Positions 52,305 through 61,501 of a DNA stretch of 64,000 bases are shown in pieces. The notes below the pieces were generated by a model. The model was not told where the DNA came from. It was given only the letters and a program-made list of their open reading frames with translations, and made no database searches. Position numbers and translations under genes: made by a program. Within the stretch, counting starts at the first letter, position 1. Each line of letters starts with the position of its first letter. Source of the DNA: Thaumasiovibrio occultus (lineage in GTDB: Bacteria; Pseudomonadota; Gammaproteobacteria; Enterobacterales; Vibrionaceae); NCBI GenBank assembly GCA_019703815.1, contig AP023052.1, positions 2,931,501-2,995,500 of the forward strand. Reading direction: 5' to 3'.

Positions 52305-53162
52305 TTAGCCAATCACGCTGGCCACAATCCCTAAGAAAATCAGCATGCCAGCGTAGTTGTTATTCAAAAAGGCTTGGAAACACGCTTCGCGACGGCGCTC
52401 GCGGATCAAATATTGTTGATACACAAACAATGCCCCCGCCGCCAACAGGCCAAAGTAGTAAGGTGTTGCAAGCTCAAGGCGCTGACCTAAACCAATTAAG
52501 ATCAGCAAGGTACCCAGTTGCAGCAACCCGATGATCCGCTTATCCCAAAGACCAAACAAGACGGCGGTCGATTTGATCCCGATCTTCAGGTCGTCATCAC
52601 GATCCACCATCGCATATTGGGTATCATACGCGACTGTCCACAGCAAGTTAGCGACAAACAGCACCCAAACTTGCGGCGGCAGAGTGTTCGCTTGGGCGGC
52701 AAACGCCATCGGAATTGACCAGCCAAACGCCATCCCCAACACCACTTGCGGCAAATGCGTTAGGCGCTTCATAAAGGGATACGCCATCGCCAATATCAAC
52801 CCGGCGACAGAAAGCTGGATCGTCAGCGAGTTCATGGTTAACACCAGCAAGAACGCACTCAAGGCCAACACAGTGAAAAAGCCCAAGGCTTCTTTTTCGG
52901 AGATTTTACCGGAAGGCAACGGGCGATGCTGCGTGCGTTTCACATGGCCGTCAAAGCCGCGATCAGCGTAATCGTTGATCACACATCCTGCCGAGCGCAT
53001 CAGTATCACCCCAACCACAAAGACCAGCGTGACATAAGGATCTGGCCAGCCATCAGCGGCTAAAAACAGTGCCCACAAGGTGGGCCACATCAGCAATAAG
53101 CTTCCAATCGGGCGATCCATCCGTGTCAGTTGCCAAAAGGCCCGCGCTTTCACCAATTCCAT
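52305..53162 (-). CDS. ubiA: 4-hydroxybenzoate polyprenyltransferase
   Basis: Inner-membrane enzyme that attaches the polyprenyl tail to 4-hydroxybenzoate in ubiquinone synthesis. The length is 285 aa with about eight or nine membrane helices. The two aspartate-rich motifs that hold Mg2+ and the polyprenyl diphosphate are N63-D71 (NDYADRGFD) and D180-D191 ([12 protein letters not shown]). It begins two bases after ubiC, so the operon ubiC-ubiA delivers product directly from one step to the next. Confidence 0.95.
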   Translation of the reverse strand: MELVKARAFWQLTRMDRPIGSLLLMWPTLWALFLAADGWPDPYVTLVFVVGVILMRSAGCVINDYADRGFDGHVKRTQHRPLPSGKISEKEALGFFTVLALSAFLLVLTMNSLTIQLSVAGLILAMAYPFMKRLTHLPQVVLGMAFGWSIPMAFAAQANTLPPQVWVLFVANLLWTVAYDTQYAMVDRDDDLKIGIKSTAVLFGLWDKRIIGLLQLGTLLILIGLGQRLELATPYYFGLLAAGALFVYQQYLIRERRREACFQAFLNNNYAGMLIFLGIVASVIG

Positions 53163-53164
53163 TG

Positions 53165-53722
53165 TTATTCTTCCTGATATAAAGGGGCATCCGCCAAAAA
53201 CACTTCCGAGACCAACATCGGTTTCTCATTCAACCATAGACGAGAACGGCGCGCCCACAAAGCGCTAGAGAATGAGCTATCATCACGTGTTTTTCCTTCA
53301 ACCACTTGTGATAACACTAACGCATCTCTTCTGGCAGCGCGATCTTGGAACACGCGCAACCCGAGCGGTACTTCACCCAGTTGGGCTAAATCTTGCTCCT
53401 GACCGGTAAGGGTAGAAAACGGGATCAAGGTGCGCCCTAGCAGCCAAGGCACATCGTCGCCAAACAACACGACTTTACGCACCAAGCAAGGCTGATCGCC
53501 CAGCAATTCACGCTCTTCCGGCGACAACTCGTCAGCCGCAAGCTCAGATTGCTCGATCAACGACACTGACAACGTCTGACAATATTGTTGGAAACGTCGC
53601 GACAATGAACGCGTATCCAACAGCCAGGTCGCCATCACTCCCTCCGTCATCCCTAATACCGTCGGCGGAGACCACTTTACCTGTTCTAATAGAGGTTTAT
53701 ACAACCGCTTGAATTCCGACAT
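53165..53722 (-). CDS. ubiC: Chorismate-pyruvate lyase
   Basis: Converts chorismate to 4-hydroxybenzoate and pyruvate, the committed step of ubiquinone synthesis. I chose the ATG at 53722 ([15 protein letters not shown]), giving 185 aa; an ATG five codons earlier is possible, and the frame is open far upstream but without conservation. The family segments [25 protein letters not shown] and WARRSRLWL are clear. Product-binding arginine and glutamate residues (in GRT and LVSEVFL) are in place. First gene of ubiC-ubiA. Confidence 0.92.
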   Translation of the reverse strand: MSEFKRLYKPLLEQVKWSPPTVLGMTEGVMATWLLDTRSLSRRFQQYCQTLSVSLIEQSELAADELSPEERELLGDQPCLVRKVVLFGDDVPWLLGRTLIPFSTLTGQEQDLAQLGEVPLGLRVFQDRAARRDALVLSQVVEGKTRDDSSFSSALWARRSRLWLNEKPMLVSEVFLADAPLYQEE

Positions 53723-53876
53723 CTTTCCGTGCTGCATCCCGCCAAAATCCTCGCTAAAGGCTTGGTAGAATGTGATTATTTGATTAACATAAAGAGCGAC
53801 TATTGTATCAAGCTCAAGCGATGGCGAATATCCGGATTGTTGATTATGTCGGCAGTTCGTCTTTTTTTTTACACGG

Positions 53877-54299
53877 ATGCAGCGAATGTACTTCAAAACC
53901 CTACGTTTCTTCTCCCTTATGCTCATATCTCTCCTTTCTCCAGCGCTTTGCGCCAGTGAAGAGCAGCCCACGGGTCCGAATTACGCTTACTATCAACTGA
54001 TGCCCGATATCACCACGAACTATTACACCCAGGGCAAACAACTCGGCTACGTGCGGGTACAAGTGCACTTAATGGTGTTGGATCCGGCGCAAATACCGGT
54101 ACTGGAGCACCACGATCCTTTGATCCGCGATGCAATTATTGAAGTGCTAGGTAGAGAGGGTGAAGCGACAGTGAAATCGTTGGCAGGCCTAGAGCAAATC
54201 CGCCAACAATGCCTTGATACGGTCAATGAGCTCTTGGTGGCGGAAACCGGACAGAAAATTGTCAAAGAATTACTGTTTACGTCGTTTTTGAACGAGTAA
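53877..54299 (+). CDS. FliL-like exported protein
   Basis: 140 aa with an N-terminal signal peptide (hydrophobic residues about 8-25, cleavage probable after LCA) and a domain resembling the periplasmic part of FliL, the flagellar stator-associated protein (VHLMVLDPAQIPVLEHHDPLIRDAIIEVL). FliL proper has an uncleaved anchor and lies in flagellar operons; this paralogue stands alone next to ubiC, a position known in Vibrio. The start could also be the ATG at 53886. Its 3' end overlaps that of glpG by 23 bases. Confidence 0.78.
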   Translation: MQRMYFKTLRFFSLMLISLLSPALCASEEQPTGPNYAYYQLMPDITTNYYTQGKQLGYVRVQVHLMVLDPAQIPVLEHHDPLIRDAIIEVLGREGEATVKSLAGLEQIRQQCLDTVNELLVAETGQKIVKELLFTSFLNE

Positions 54300-55113
54300 A
54301 GCGGCTATCGAGTAATGCCATTAGGCAGCCAGATAACAAACCAAATAGATGGGCGTCATTAGCAATGCTAAAGAAAGGTTGGAGGTATCCCAACACCAGC
54401 CAGCCCATCATCATCATGACATAGCTTTGCGGCACCGACACCCCACGCTCAGGACTAAACCGTCCTAGTAACCAGCAGTACCCCAACAGCGCATACACCA
54501 CCCCGGATAGACCGCCAAAGTAAACACCACTGGTCCAGAACTGCCCCGCCCCTGAGATCAACGCAGAGACCAAGAAGATCATGATCAACTTGCCCGAGCC
54601 CAATGCCCGCTCGATCTGCCCGCCGAGCAACCACCACCACAACAGGTTAAAGGCGATGTGCATAACGGAAAAATGCAGCAAAGCATGACTAAACCAACGC
54701 CACACTTCGATACTTTGCGCTGAACTGGCAGGGAAGTGCATCAAACCCAGCAACGGTCGTTGCCAGCCAGAAGCCCACACCGCAAACACCCCGATACAAA
54801 CGGCCATGATGCTCAATGTCACCGGCCCCGCGCCTTGCTTAATTAACGCACTCAACGACGGTCCGCCGTAGTGAAAGCGCGAGGTGCGGCTCTCCGCCAT
54901 CTCCCATGAGGCGGCGAGATAACGTGGATTATGCGGATCTTGCAAAAAGCGCTCAAGCTCTTGCTCGGCCTCCGGCAACAGAGCGTTGTCCGCCAACCAC
55001 ACGGCGACACCTTCCAACTCTGGCGCCAGCTTCAACGGGATCGCTTGGCTATCGCAATAATCGACAAACGCTTGCGCCATTCTTGGCTCAGGTAAGACGA
55101 CCAACTTCTGCAT
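54277..55113 (-). CDS. glpG: Rhomboid intramembrane serine protease
   Basis: Cleaves transmembrane substrates inside the inner membrane. The product is 278 aa from the ATG at 55113, which has GAGG upstream; E. coli GlpG has 276. An N-terminal cytoplasmic domain (1-75) precedes six helices. The catalytic serine S203 is in GLSG, the histidine H255 in NDAHLFG, and the oxyanion-side H152 and N156 in MHIAFNLLW. It follows glpE by 83 bases. The 3' end overlaps the convergent FliL-like gene. Confidence 0.95.
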   Translation of the reverse strand: MQKLVVLPEPRMAQAFVDYCDSQAIPLKLAPELEGVAVWLADNALLPEAEQELERFLQDPHNPRYLAASWEMAESRTSRFHYGGPSLSALIKQGAGPVTLSIMAVCIGVFAVWASGWQRPLLGLMHFPASSAQSIEVWRWFSHALLHFSVMHIAFNLLWWWLLGGQIERALGSGKLIMIFLVSALISGAGQFWTSGVYFGGLSGVVYALLGYCWLLGRFSPERGVSVPQSYVMMMMGWLVLGYLQPFFSIANDAHLFGLLSGCLMALLDSRFTRSKTT

Positions 55114-55196
55114 TGCTACCTCACTGTTTATCTTCATCTCAATCACGCTATCAACTTTTAAGGCCGCGATCCACTCACCGCCTTAGCCAGTCAGCG

Positions 55197-55523
55197 TTAC
55201 CCATCGACACCTTGCGTAGGCAATTGCTCACGACGCCATGCTTCAAAGCCACCATCGACGCTATAAACTTCATCGAAACCCTGATTCACCAAATATTGTG
55301 CGGCACCTTGACTGCTCACGCCGTGGTAGCACATCACCAATATCGGTTGATCATCGTCTATCTGCTGCAATAGATCCGTCAATGTCTCGTTGGTGAGGTG
55401 AAATGCGCCTTCAGCGTGAAGTAACGTGAAAGATTGCGGATCCCGAATATCTACTAAGACCGCGTTTTGCTCTTGTTGATATTTTCGCGCGGCAATGACA
55501 TCTATGTGTCGAAACTCTGACAT
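55197..55523 (-). CDS. glpE: Thiosulfate sulfurtransferase (rhodanese) GlpE
   Basis: Single-domain rhodanese, 108 aa as in E. coli. It transfers sulfur from thiosulfate to cyanide or thiols such as thioredoxin. The active-site loop is CYHGVSS with the nucleophile C65. Cytoplasmic. It is the first gene of glpE-glpG; the glycerol genes glpD and glpR that flank the pair in E. coli are not here. Confidence 0.95.
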   Translation of the reverse strand: MSEFRHIDVIAARKYQQEQNAVLVDIRDPQSFTLLHAEGAFHLTNETLTDLLQQIDDDQPILVMCYHGVSSQGAAQYLVNQGFDEVYSVDGGFEAWRREQLPTQGVDG

Positions 55524-55850
55524 GACTTTCTCCTTTTTTACCAGTGTACCTTATTCTTACGCCTGAAACCCGACTCCATGGGTATCATGAAGTAATGTGG
55601 ATAAATCTGTGAATTTTGTATTTCAATGTGATGATCAGCCTTTCGATCCACTATATGTTGTGGCGATCCTTTTCTTCTGTGGATAACTCTGTGAGTGAAA
55701 TGCCATTATCGACCACTAAACCCTGTCATACCAATAGGTGAACTACCCTGTGCGTTTGTTTACAACATATTGAAGCTATTGATCTTTAAACCGATCCCGT
55801 CAAAAGGGATCATTTCAGTGACGAGATAGGATCATCTACCCGTCAGGCAC
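55524..55850. other. Intergenic region before glpE with two DnaA boxes and clustered GATC sites
   Basis: About 330 bases without a gene. Two exact DnaA boxes (TGTGGATAA, the complement of TTATCCACA) lie at 55596-55604 and 55678-55686, in the extended shared context TGTGGATAA(A/C)TCTGTGA. Seven GATC sites occur between 55633 and 55833. No open frame or RNA motif is recognised. Confidence 0.65.
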
Positions 55851-55851
55851 A

Positions 55852-55875
55852 AAAAAACCAGCACGTTGGCTGGCT
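55852..55875 (-). terminator. Rho-independent terminator after rpoH
   Basis: On the minus strand, the stem CCAGC/GCTGG with a six-base loop is followed by seven T, 60 bases after the rpoH stop. Confidence 0.8.
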
Positions 55876-55933
55876 CTTTTCATCATCTGGGTTGGCAAAC
55901 TATATCGACGCTCGCCACCCTTTACAGTAAAGG

Positions 55934-56791
55934 TTAAATCGCATCACCCACTGCCGCTTTTAGCTTCTTCATCGCGTTCTTTTCTAGCTGACGAATACGC
56001 TCAGCAGACACGCTGTAATGATCGGCCAAATCTTGCAACGTTGATTTGTCTTCATCTAACCAACGTGAGCGAACGATATGTTGACTGCGCTCATCGAGTG
56101 AAGAGAGTGCATTCGACAAACGGCGTTGAGAATGGGCTTCCCAGTCGTTGTCTTCATAATGCATCGCCACATCTGACGATTTATCTTCAAGATACAACAC
56201 AGGCGCGGTATACGCGTCGCCATCATCGTCTTCATTCGGCAGCTCGAAAGAGGCATCTTGTGCGGCAAGACGGGCTTCCATCTCCATCACTTCTGACGCA
56301 TCCACGCCTAACTGCTCAGCCACCATATTCACTTCGTCGTTACTAAACCAGCCCAAACGCTTCTTCGCTTTGCGCAAATTGAAGAACAACTTACGCTGCG
56401 CTTTGGTGGTCGCAACTTTAACGATACGCCAGTTGCGCAGCACATACTCGTGGATCTCTGCTTTGATCCAGTGCACCGCGAACGAGACCAGACGAACACC
56501 GACCTCTGGATTAAAGCGTTTAACCGCTTTCATCAGGCCAATGTTACCTTCTTGAATAAGATCAGACATAGGTAGACCGTAGCCCGTGTAACCACGTGCC
56601 ACGTGCACAACAAAGCGAAGGTGCGACATGATCAGCGTTTTCGCTGCGTCGATATCCCCTTCATAATGAAGACGTTCCGCTAACTCGCGTTCTTCTTCCG
56701 CCGACAGCATTGGGTGGCGATTCACGGATTGAATATAGCCTTCCAAACTATCTGCAGAGACAACTGCCATAGGATACATCTGTTGTGTCAT
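55934..56791 (-). CDS. rpoH: Heat-shock sigma factor sigma-32
   Basis: Directs RNA polymerase to heat-shock promoters. It is 285 aa from the ATG at 56791 (GGAG upstream); E. coli has 284. Region 2 ([22 protein letters not shown]) and region 4.2 (helix-turn-helix [12 protein letters not shown]) are intact, and the RpoH box [16 protein letters not shown] lies at about 132-147. The 5' end of the coding region could fold as an RNA thermometer as in E. coli; I have not folded it. It lies downstream of ftsX on the same strand, as in E. coli. Confidence 0.96.
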   Translation of the reverse strand: MTQQMYPMAVVSADSLEGYIQSVNRHPMLSAEEERELAERLHYEGDIDAAKTLIMSHLRFVVHVARGYTGYGLPMSDLIQEGNIGLMKAVKRFNPEVGVRLVSFAVHWIKAEIHEYVLRNWRIVKVATTKAQRKLFFNLRKAKKRLGWFSNDEVNMVAEQLGVDASEVMEMEARLAAQDASFELPNEDDDGDAYTAPVLYLEDKSSDVAMHYEDNDWEAHSQRRLSNALSSLDERSQHIVRSRWLDEDKSTLQDLADHYSVSAERIRQLEKNAMKKLKAAVGDAI

Positions 56792-56910
56792 TGATACTCC
56801 AGTGTCGAAATTTCTCAAACTAGCCTGTAGTCTACTCATCAGAAATGAACAAAGTTTGAACGTTCTGCGAGCGAATTAGCCATACTACCCAATTTATAGA
56901 CAAAAGAACA

Positions 56911-57822
56911 CTAAACAGGTTCGATTTCTTTTAAGTGGCGGCGGGCAGAAAGTAAGGCCGCGAAGATACCCAACAGCATCGCCGTCATCACAAACAGCGA
57001 CAGCTCATCAAGGTTCAGACCGGCAATTCGAAACGCTGCATTATACTCAGCCGCCAACTCAGCAACGCTAGCAGAAATGCCAAAGATCATTGCTGCGGTC
57101 ATCAACCATGCCACCAGCGATCCGATGATCCCATACCAAACACCGGTATACAGATAGGGACGCAAAATATCGCGATCCGTTGCCCCGACCAACTTCATCA
57201 CCTGAATACGGTTTTTCTCTTGCTGGACTTGCAGTCGTAGGGCATTACCCACCACCAACAGTACCACCAGCAGCATAATAATTGAGAACGCCACGGCTAA
57301 GGTGACAATCACATTCTTAACTGCGGCAAAGCGCAAGATCCAATCGCTGTCTAAGCGCACATCATCCACACCGTCAATCGATGAAACTTGTTGCGCAAGC
57401 TGGATAACATCCTCAATGTAGTCGCTAACCGGCTCGATCACAAACATTCCGGGTAATGGATTTTCTTCCAGCAGCGGCAGTGCTTCAGCCATGCCGTGAT
57501 AACTAGAGAACAGCTCCATCCCCTCATCTGGGGAAATGTAAGTCACTTCATCCACTTCGGGCATCGCTAACCACGCTTTTTCTAACGCAGCTTGGCGCTC
57601 AGGCGAGGGCACCCCTTCCATATAAACCGATAGCTGCCCACTGGCCGGTAATTTGTCGTGAACCAGCAACAGGTTCTTTGCCATCAGGTAAAAACACGCT
57701 GGCAAGCTCAGGGCAAACGCGATCACGGCAATGGTAAGGAAGGTGCCTAACGGGCGACGCAGCATATTGCGGTACGCACTGCTCGCATCATTGGTTTGTT
57801 TGCGGAACCAACTAGTGGCCAT
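56911..57822 (-). CDS. ftsX: Cell division ABC-type membrane protein FtsX
   Basis: Partner of FtsE; couples the divisome to periplasmic amidase activation. It is 303 aa with four membrane helices (one after the ~30-residue N-terminal tail, three in the C-terminal half) and a large periplasmic loop at about 60-170. The ATG at 57822 overlaps the last 11 bases of ftsE; an in-frame TTG two codons earlier is less likely. Confidence 0.94.
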   Translation of the reverse strand: MATSWFRKQTNDASSAYRNMLRRPLGTFLTIAVIAFALSLPACFYLMAKNLLLVHDKLPASGQLSVYMEGVPSPERQAALEKAWLAMPEVDEVTYISPDEGMELFSSYHGMAEALPLLEENPLPGMFVIEPVSDYIEDVIQLAQQVSSIDGVDDVRLDSDWILRFAAVKNVIVTLAVAFSIIMLLVVLLVVGNALRLQVQQEKNRIQVMKLVGATDRDILRPYLYTGVWYGIIGSLVAWLMTAAMIFGISASVAELAAEYNAAFRIAGLNLDELSLFVMTAMLLGIFAALLSARRHLKEIEPV

Positions 57823-58480
57823 GGGCAACCTCGCTCAATTGTCCAGATTGCAGTGACAGTCGCTTCCCTTGATGTTGATGGATCAACGACATGTCGTGCG
57901 TTGCGAGTAACACGGTTACCCCTGCGCGGTTGAATTCGGCAAACAGGCGCATCATCTGCAATGAAAGTTGCTGATCCAAGTTCCCCGTTGGCTCATCCGC
58001 CAGCAGCACTAACGGTCGATTGACAACAGCGCGGGCGATCCCCACACGTTGTTGCTCACCACCGGATAATTGCGACGGTAAACAGCGCGCTTTATCTAGC
58101 AGCCCCACTTTATCGAGGGCGGCGCTCACACGGCGTTTCACTTCTCGCTCATCCATGTGCGCGACGCGCAAAGGCAAGGCCACATTATCGTAGGCCGTCG
58201 CATCCAACAGCAGTTTGTGATCTTGGAAAATGATCCCGAGGTGGCGACGCAAAAAAGGAATTTGTTGCGATGGGATCCGCGTAATGTCGTGACCATTGAA
58301 AAAAATGCGCCCGTCGTTCGGGCGCTCGATTGCACAGATCAGTTTCAACAAGGTGCTTTTACCGGCACCGGAGTGCCCAGTCAGTAAAGCGAGCTCTCCT
58401 GCTGCTAAATGGAAACTGACATGTTGTAATGCTTGTCGCCCACCGCGATAAGCTTTACTCACCTGTTGAAACTGAATCAC
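57812..58480 (-). CDS. ftsE: Cell division ATP-binding protein FtsE
   Basis: ATPase of the FtsEX complex. The length is 222 aa. Walker [10 protein letters not shown] at 35-43, ABC signature LSGGEQQR, Walker [10 protein letters not shown]. It starts three bases after the ftsY stop and overlaps ftsX, so ftsY-ftsE-ftsX form one operon as in E. coli. Confidence 0.96.
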   Translation of the reverse strand: MIQFQQVSKAYRGGRQALQHVSFHLAAGELALLTGHSGAGKSTLLKLICAIERPNDGRIFFNGHDITRIPSQQIPFLRRHLGIIFQDHKLLLDATAYDNVALPLRVAHMDEREVKRRVSAALDKVGLLDKARCLPSQLSGGEQQRVGIARAVVNRPLVLLADEPTGNLDQQLSLQMMRLFAEFNRAGVTVLLATHDMSLIHQHQGKRLSLQSGQLSEVAHGH

Positions 58481-58483
58481 TTA

Positions 58484-59821
58484 CTACTCCTCAGAAGTAA
58501 ACAGTGCGTCAATAAACTCACCCGCGTTAAAGGTACGAAGATCTTCAATGCCTTCGCCCACACCGATGTAGCGAATTGGGATACTAAACTGATCCGCAAT
58601 CGCAAAAATCACGCCGCCTTTGGCAGTACCATCGAGCTTGGTCAGCGTAATGCCCGTCACTGGCGCGACATCGTTAAACAACTTCGCTTGGCTTATGGCG
58701 TTTTGACCTGTTCCGGCATCAAGCGTTAGCATGATTTCGTGCGGCGCGCTGTTATCCAGCTTTTGCATAACGCGGACAATCTTGCGCAGCTCTTCCATCA
58801 AGTTGGCTTTGTTTTGCAAACGGCCGGCGGTATCGGCAATCACCACATCCACGCCTTTCGCACGCGCTGACTCAACGGCATCAAAAATCACAGAGGCACT
58901 ATCAGCACCGGTGTGCTGAGCCACCACAGGAATTTGGTTACGCTCACCCCACACTTGCAACTGCTCAACGGCAGCAGCACGGAAGGTATCACCAGCAGCA
59001 AGCATCACAGACTTACCTTCGCTTTGGAATTGCTTCGCCAGTTTACCAATCGTTGTGGTCTTACCCACACCGTTTACACCAACCATCAAAATCACGTAAG
59101 GCGCTGCGCCTTGGACTTCGAGCGGCTTCTCAACTTTTGCCAACATCTCAGCCATTTCGTCTTTTAATAAGCCGTATAGCGCTTCGCCGTCTTTCAATTG
59201 ACCACGGCTAGCTTTTTCAGTGAGCGAGTCAATGATCTTGGTGGTGGTTGGCATGCCCACATCGGCGATCAGCAATTGCTCTTCAAGCTCTTCAAACAGC
59301 TCATCATCAATTTGTTTGCCACGGAACAAGCCTAAAAAGCCTGAGCCCAAATTGGCTTTGGTTTTTTGCAAACCACGGATCAAGCGAGCGAAGAACCCTT
59401 CGCGTTGCGGCTTTTCTTGCTCGACGATACGAGCAACCGGCTCGTCGTCCTGGTCTTGTGCAAGTTCGACTTCTGCTTCTGCTTCTGCTTCTGCTTCTGC
59501 TTCTGCTTCTGCTTCTGCTTCTGCTTCTGCTTCTGCTTCTGCTTCTGCTTCTGCTTCTGCTTCTGCTTCTGCTTCTGCTTCTGCTTCTGCTTCTGCTTCT
59601 GCTTCTGCTTCTGCTTCTGCTTCTGCTTCTGGGGCAGGCTCTGCGATTGGGGATTTTACCGCAACCACTTCAGCAGTTTCACTCTCAGATAATTCACTCT
59701 CTGAGCTGATTTCAGTGCTAGTCTCTTCTAGCGTTTCCACCACTTCTTTTTCTTGCTCAGCTTGGTCATTACTGTTAAAACCAAGCCACGAAAACAGTCC
59801 ACGCTTCTTTTTCTCTGCCAT
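58484..59821 (-). CDS. ftsY: Signal recognition particle receptor FtsY, with a long Ala-Glu repeat
   Basis: GTPase that docks ribosome-SRP complexes at the membrane for SecYEG. From the ATG at 59821 it is 445 aa. The acidic N-terminal A domain begins with a basic amphipathic segment (MAEKKKRGLFSWLGF) for lipid binding. Residues about 64-117 are an uninterrupted (Ala-Glu)n tract encoded by a perfect hexanucleotide repeat. The NG domain follows from about 145 with G1 GVNGVGKTT, G3 DTAGR and G4 TKLDGTAKGG. It is the first gene of ftsY-ftsE-ftsX and divergent from rsmD. Confidence 0.96.
   Translation of the reverse strand: MAEKKKRGLFSWLGFNSNDQAEQEKEVVETLEETSTEISSESELSESETAEVVAVKSPIAEPAPEAEAEAEAEAEAEAEAEAEAEAEAEAEAEAEAEAEAEAEAEAEAEAEAEAEAEVELAQDQDDEPVARIVEQEKPQREGFFARLIRGLQKTKANLGSGFLGLFRGKQIDDELFEELEEQLLIADVGMPTTTKIIDSLTEKASRGQLKDGEALYGLLKDEMAEMLAKVEKPLEVQGAAPYVILMVGVNGVGKTTTIGKLAKQFQSEGKSVMLAAGDTFRAAAVEQLQVWGERNQIPVVAQHTGADSASVIFDAVESARAKGVDVVIADTAGRLQNKANLMEELRKIVRVMQKLDNSAPHEIMLTLDAGTGQNAISQAKLFNDVAPVTGITLTKLDGTAKGGVIFAIADQFSIPIRYIGVGEGIEDLRTFNAGEFIDALFTSEE
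59471..59630 (-). repeat. Perfect hexanucleotide tandem repeat in ftsY
   Basis: 160 bases of TTCTGC repeated 26 times plus four bases, with no interruption; on the coding strand (GCAGAA)n encodes Ala-Glu. A change in copy number would alter linker length by two residues per unit without a frameshift. Confidence 0.97.
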
Positions 59822-59905
59822 TGGCAACATCCTAAAAATGGGTCCCTCTCGGTAGAGGACAAAAACGGATTAATACTAACACTTTCTGAACGGTCAAAAA
59901 AATCT

Positions 59906-60508
59906 ATGTCAAGACGTCGATCCCAAACTCGTCGCCCCAATGCACAAAACAGCGGAGGATTCGTCCGGATCATCAGTGGTCAGTGGCGTGGCCGCAAGCT
60001 GGCGGTCACCGACGGTGAAGGGTTGCGCCCTACCACCGACAGAGTCAAAGAGACCCTGTTTAACTGGTTGGCGGCTGACATTCACAGCGCGCGTTGCCTT
60101 GATCTTTTTGCCGGTAGCGGTAGCCTAAGTTTTGAGGCGTTGTCTCGCTATGCTAGTTGGGTCGACATGGTAGAGCTTAACCCGCAAGCTGCCAAGCAAC
60201 TGACAACGAATCTGACCAGTTTGCAATGTGATAAAGGCCGAGTCCATCACACCGATGCGCTGCAATTTTTATCGGCACCCGCAACGCCTTACGATGTGGT
60301 GTTCATCGATCCGCCGTTTCGCCAAGGGCTGCTGGAGCAATGCCTTACTTTACTGACGGACAAGGGCTGGCTGTCGCCAAATGCGGCCATCTATATCGAA
60401 ACAGAAAAGGAACTCGGTACACCGAATGTGCCTGAAGATTGGCATCTTCACCGCGAGAAAATCGCAGGGCAGGTGTGTTACCGCTTATACCTCAGGGAGC
60501 AGGAATGA
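59906..60508 (+). CDS. rsmD: 16S rRNA (guanine-966-N2)-methyltransferase
   Basis: Methylates G966 in the 30S subunit. It is 200 aa from the ATG at 59906 (MSRRRSQTRRPNAQ); the frame is open far upstream across the start of ftsY but is not conserved there. SAM motif DLFAGSG at 66-72 and catalytic DPPF at 135-138. Same divergent placement to ftsY as in E. coli. Overlaps yhhL by four bases (ATGA). Confidence 0.94.
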   Translation: MSRRRSQTRRPNAQNSGGFVRIISGQWRGRKLAVTDGEGLRPTTDRVKETLFNWLAADIHSARCLDLFAGSGSLSFEALSRYASWVDMVELNPQAAKQLTTNLTSLQCDKGRVHHTDALQFLSAPATPYDVVFIDPPFRQGLLEQCLTLLTDKGWLSPNAAIYIETEKELGTPNVPEDWHLHREKIAGQVCYRLYLREQE

Positions 60509-60786
60509 AAACATTTTTAGTGTTCGCCAAAATCGCCATGGCGTTTGTGTGGGGGGTACTTGCCCTTAACCTCGTTTATCCCTTCCCAGGGATCACCGCG
60601 ATTGTCCTGTACATCATGACGGTCTTTCTCTTCATGATGCACGGCCTACAAGCCTTAATTTTCATTGGGGCCTTTGGTGATAAGCTCACCCTGACGCGCG
60701 GAGAAAAGTGGGGGATCTTGATATTCGGGGTGTTTGCCCTGCTCGATATCCGCCAAAAACACATGCAGACCGACGCGCCCCAATAA
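60505..60786 (+). CDS. yhhL: YhhL family membrane protein (DUF1145)
   Basis: 93 aa with two or three membrane helices (about 5-25, 30-55 and 70-82). Function unknown. It overlaps the rsmD stop by four bases with CAGGGAGCAGGA upstream, and the same gene pair is found in E. coli. The reading frame upstream to 60439 lies inside rsmD and is not used. Confidence 0.85.
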   Translation: MKTFLVFAKIAMAFVWGVLALNLVYPFPGITAIVLYIMTVFLFMMHGLQALIFIGAFGDKLTLTRGEKWGILIFGVFALLDIRQKHMQTDAPQ

Positions 60787-60795
60787 GCGGGGGCG

Positions 60796-61044
60796 TTAAG
60801 CGTTGTGGCAGCGCTCGACTATCGCGGTAATGAATTCGTTTTCCATCACCACCAGACCCGTTGCCACCCATTGATCGAGCAGCTCTTGCAAGGTCATTTC
60901 CTTTTGCAAACAACTATGAAACACCACATTGCGTCCGTAATGGTGGATCACTTCAGTCGAGAGATCATTCAAGGTATAAGGAATGTCACTCTCTCTTAGT
61001 AAGCACAGTACATCTTGGGCATTCACCGACAAATGCTGGCTCAT
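60796..61044 (-). CDS. YecH-like small protein (DUF2492)
   Basis: 82 aa from the ATG at 61044, with GAGGAG upstream. It resembles the YecH family of putative metal-binding proteins: the conserved FHSC segment near residue 42 and the C-terminal C-H pair (ERCHN) are present, but the N-terminal HGH motif is replaced by VNAQDV. Metal binding is therefore uncertain. Convergent with yhhL with a 9-base gap. Confidence 0.7.
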   Translation of the reverse strand: MSQHLSVNAQDVLCLLRESDIPYTLNDLSTEVIHHYGRNVVFHSCLQKEMTLQELLDQWVATGLVVMENEFITAIVERCHNA

Positions 61045-61182
61045 CACCGCTCCTCAATTCCGTTTTTAGAACGCAGAGATAGTATATGACCGCACAAAGA
61101 ATGGGGTAGAAAAACCCTTGGTTGCAGACGAGGCTTTGACAATTTGCGACACAGCGCACTGTTTGTTCGACTTTCTGGTGAT

Positions 61183-61494
61183 TTACAACTCAGGCATCTC
61201 GTGACCACAGTGCCAACAAACCGAAAACTCACCCGGATTTTCTTCAGCACAATGGCGGCAAAACCAAATAGGTAGGTTGTCGGTACGGCTTTCAAGTAGG
61301 CGCTGCGCTTTGCCCAATTGGAGCGGGTGAACCCACAGGCGAATTTGCATCATTTCGATGGGCAACTCGCCCAACGCCCCGCTTAATGCGGCGCCGTCAA
61401 TGCGCAAGGTGATCCCCTCGCGCGCTAACAAGATGCGGATCAGATGTGCTTCCGTCGATGTAGATGCCGTGCCCAACTCAACCCAATCTTCCAT
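61183..61494 (-). CDS. DUF2007 domain protein with zinc ribbon
   Basis: 103 aa. The first ~65 residues match the DUF2007 ferredoxin-like domain (often called putative signal-transducing protein, from PII-like folds) and the end holds a CxxC...CxxC zinc ribbon (FCRHCAEENPGEFSVCWHC). Function unknown. It starts seven bases after the yhhN stop, so it is probably the third gene of an operon with the HEPN-like gene and yhhN. Confidence 0.8.
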   Translation of the reverse strand: MEDWVELGTASTSTEAHLIRILLAREGITLRIDGAALSGALGELPIEMMQIRLWVHPLQLGKAQRLLESRTDNLPIWFCRHCAEENPGEFSVCWHCGHEMPEL

Positions 61495-61501
61495 ACACTA
61501 C

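Noticed and set aside
59248..59855. Plus-strand frames coding for poly-Leu, Phe-Cys and Ser-Ala repeats
   Set aside because: They are other-frame translations of the ftsY hexanucleotide repeat.
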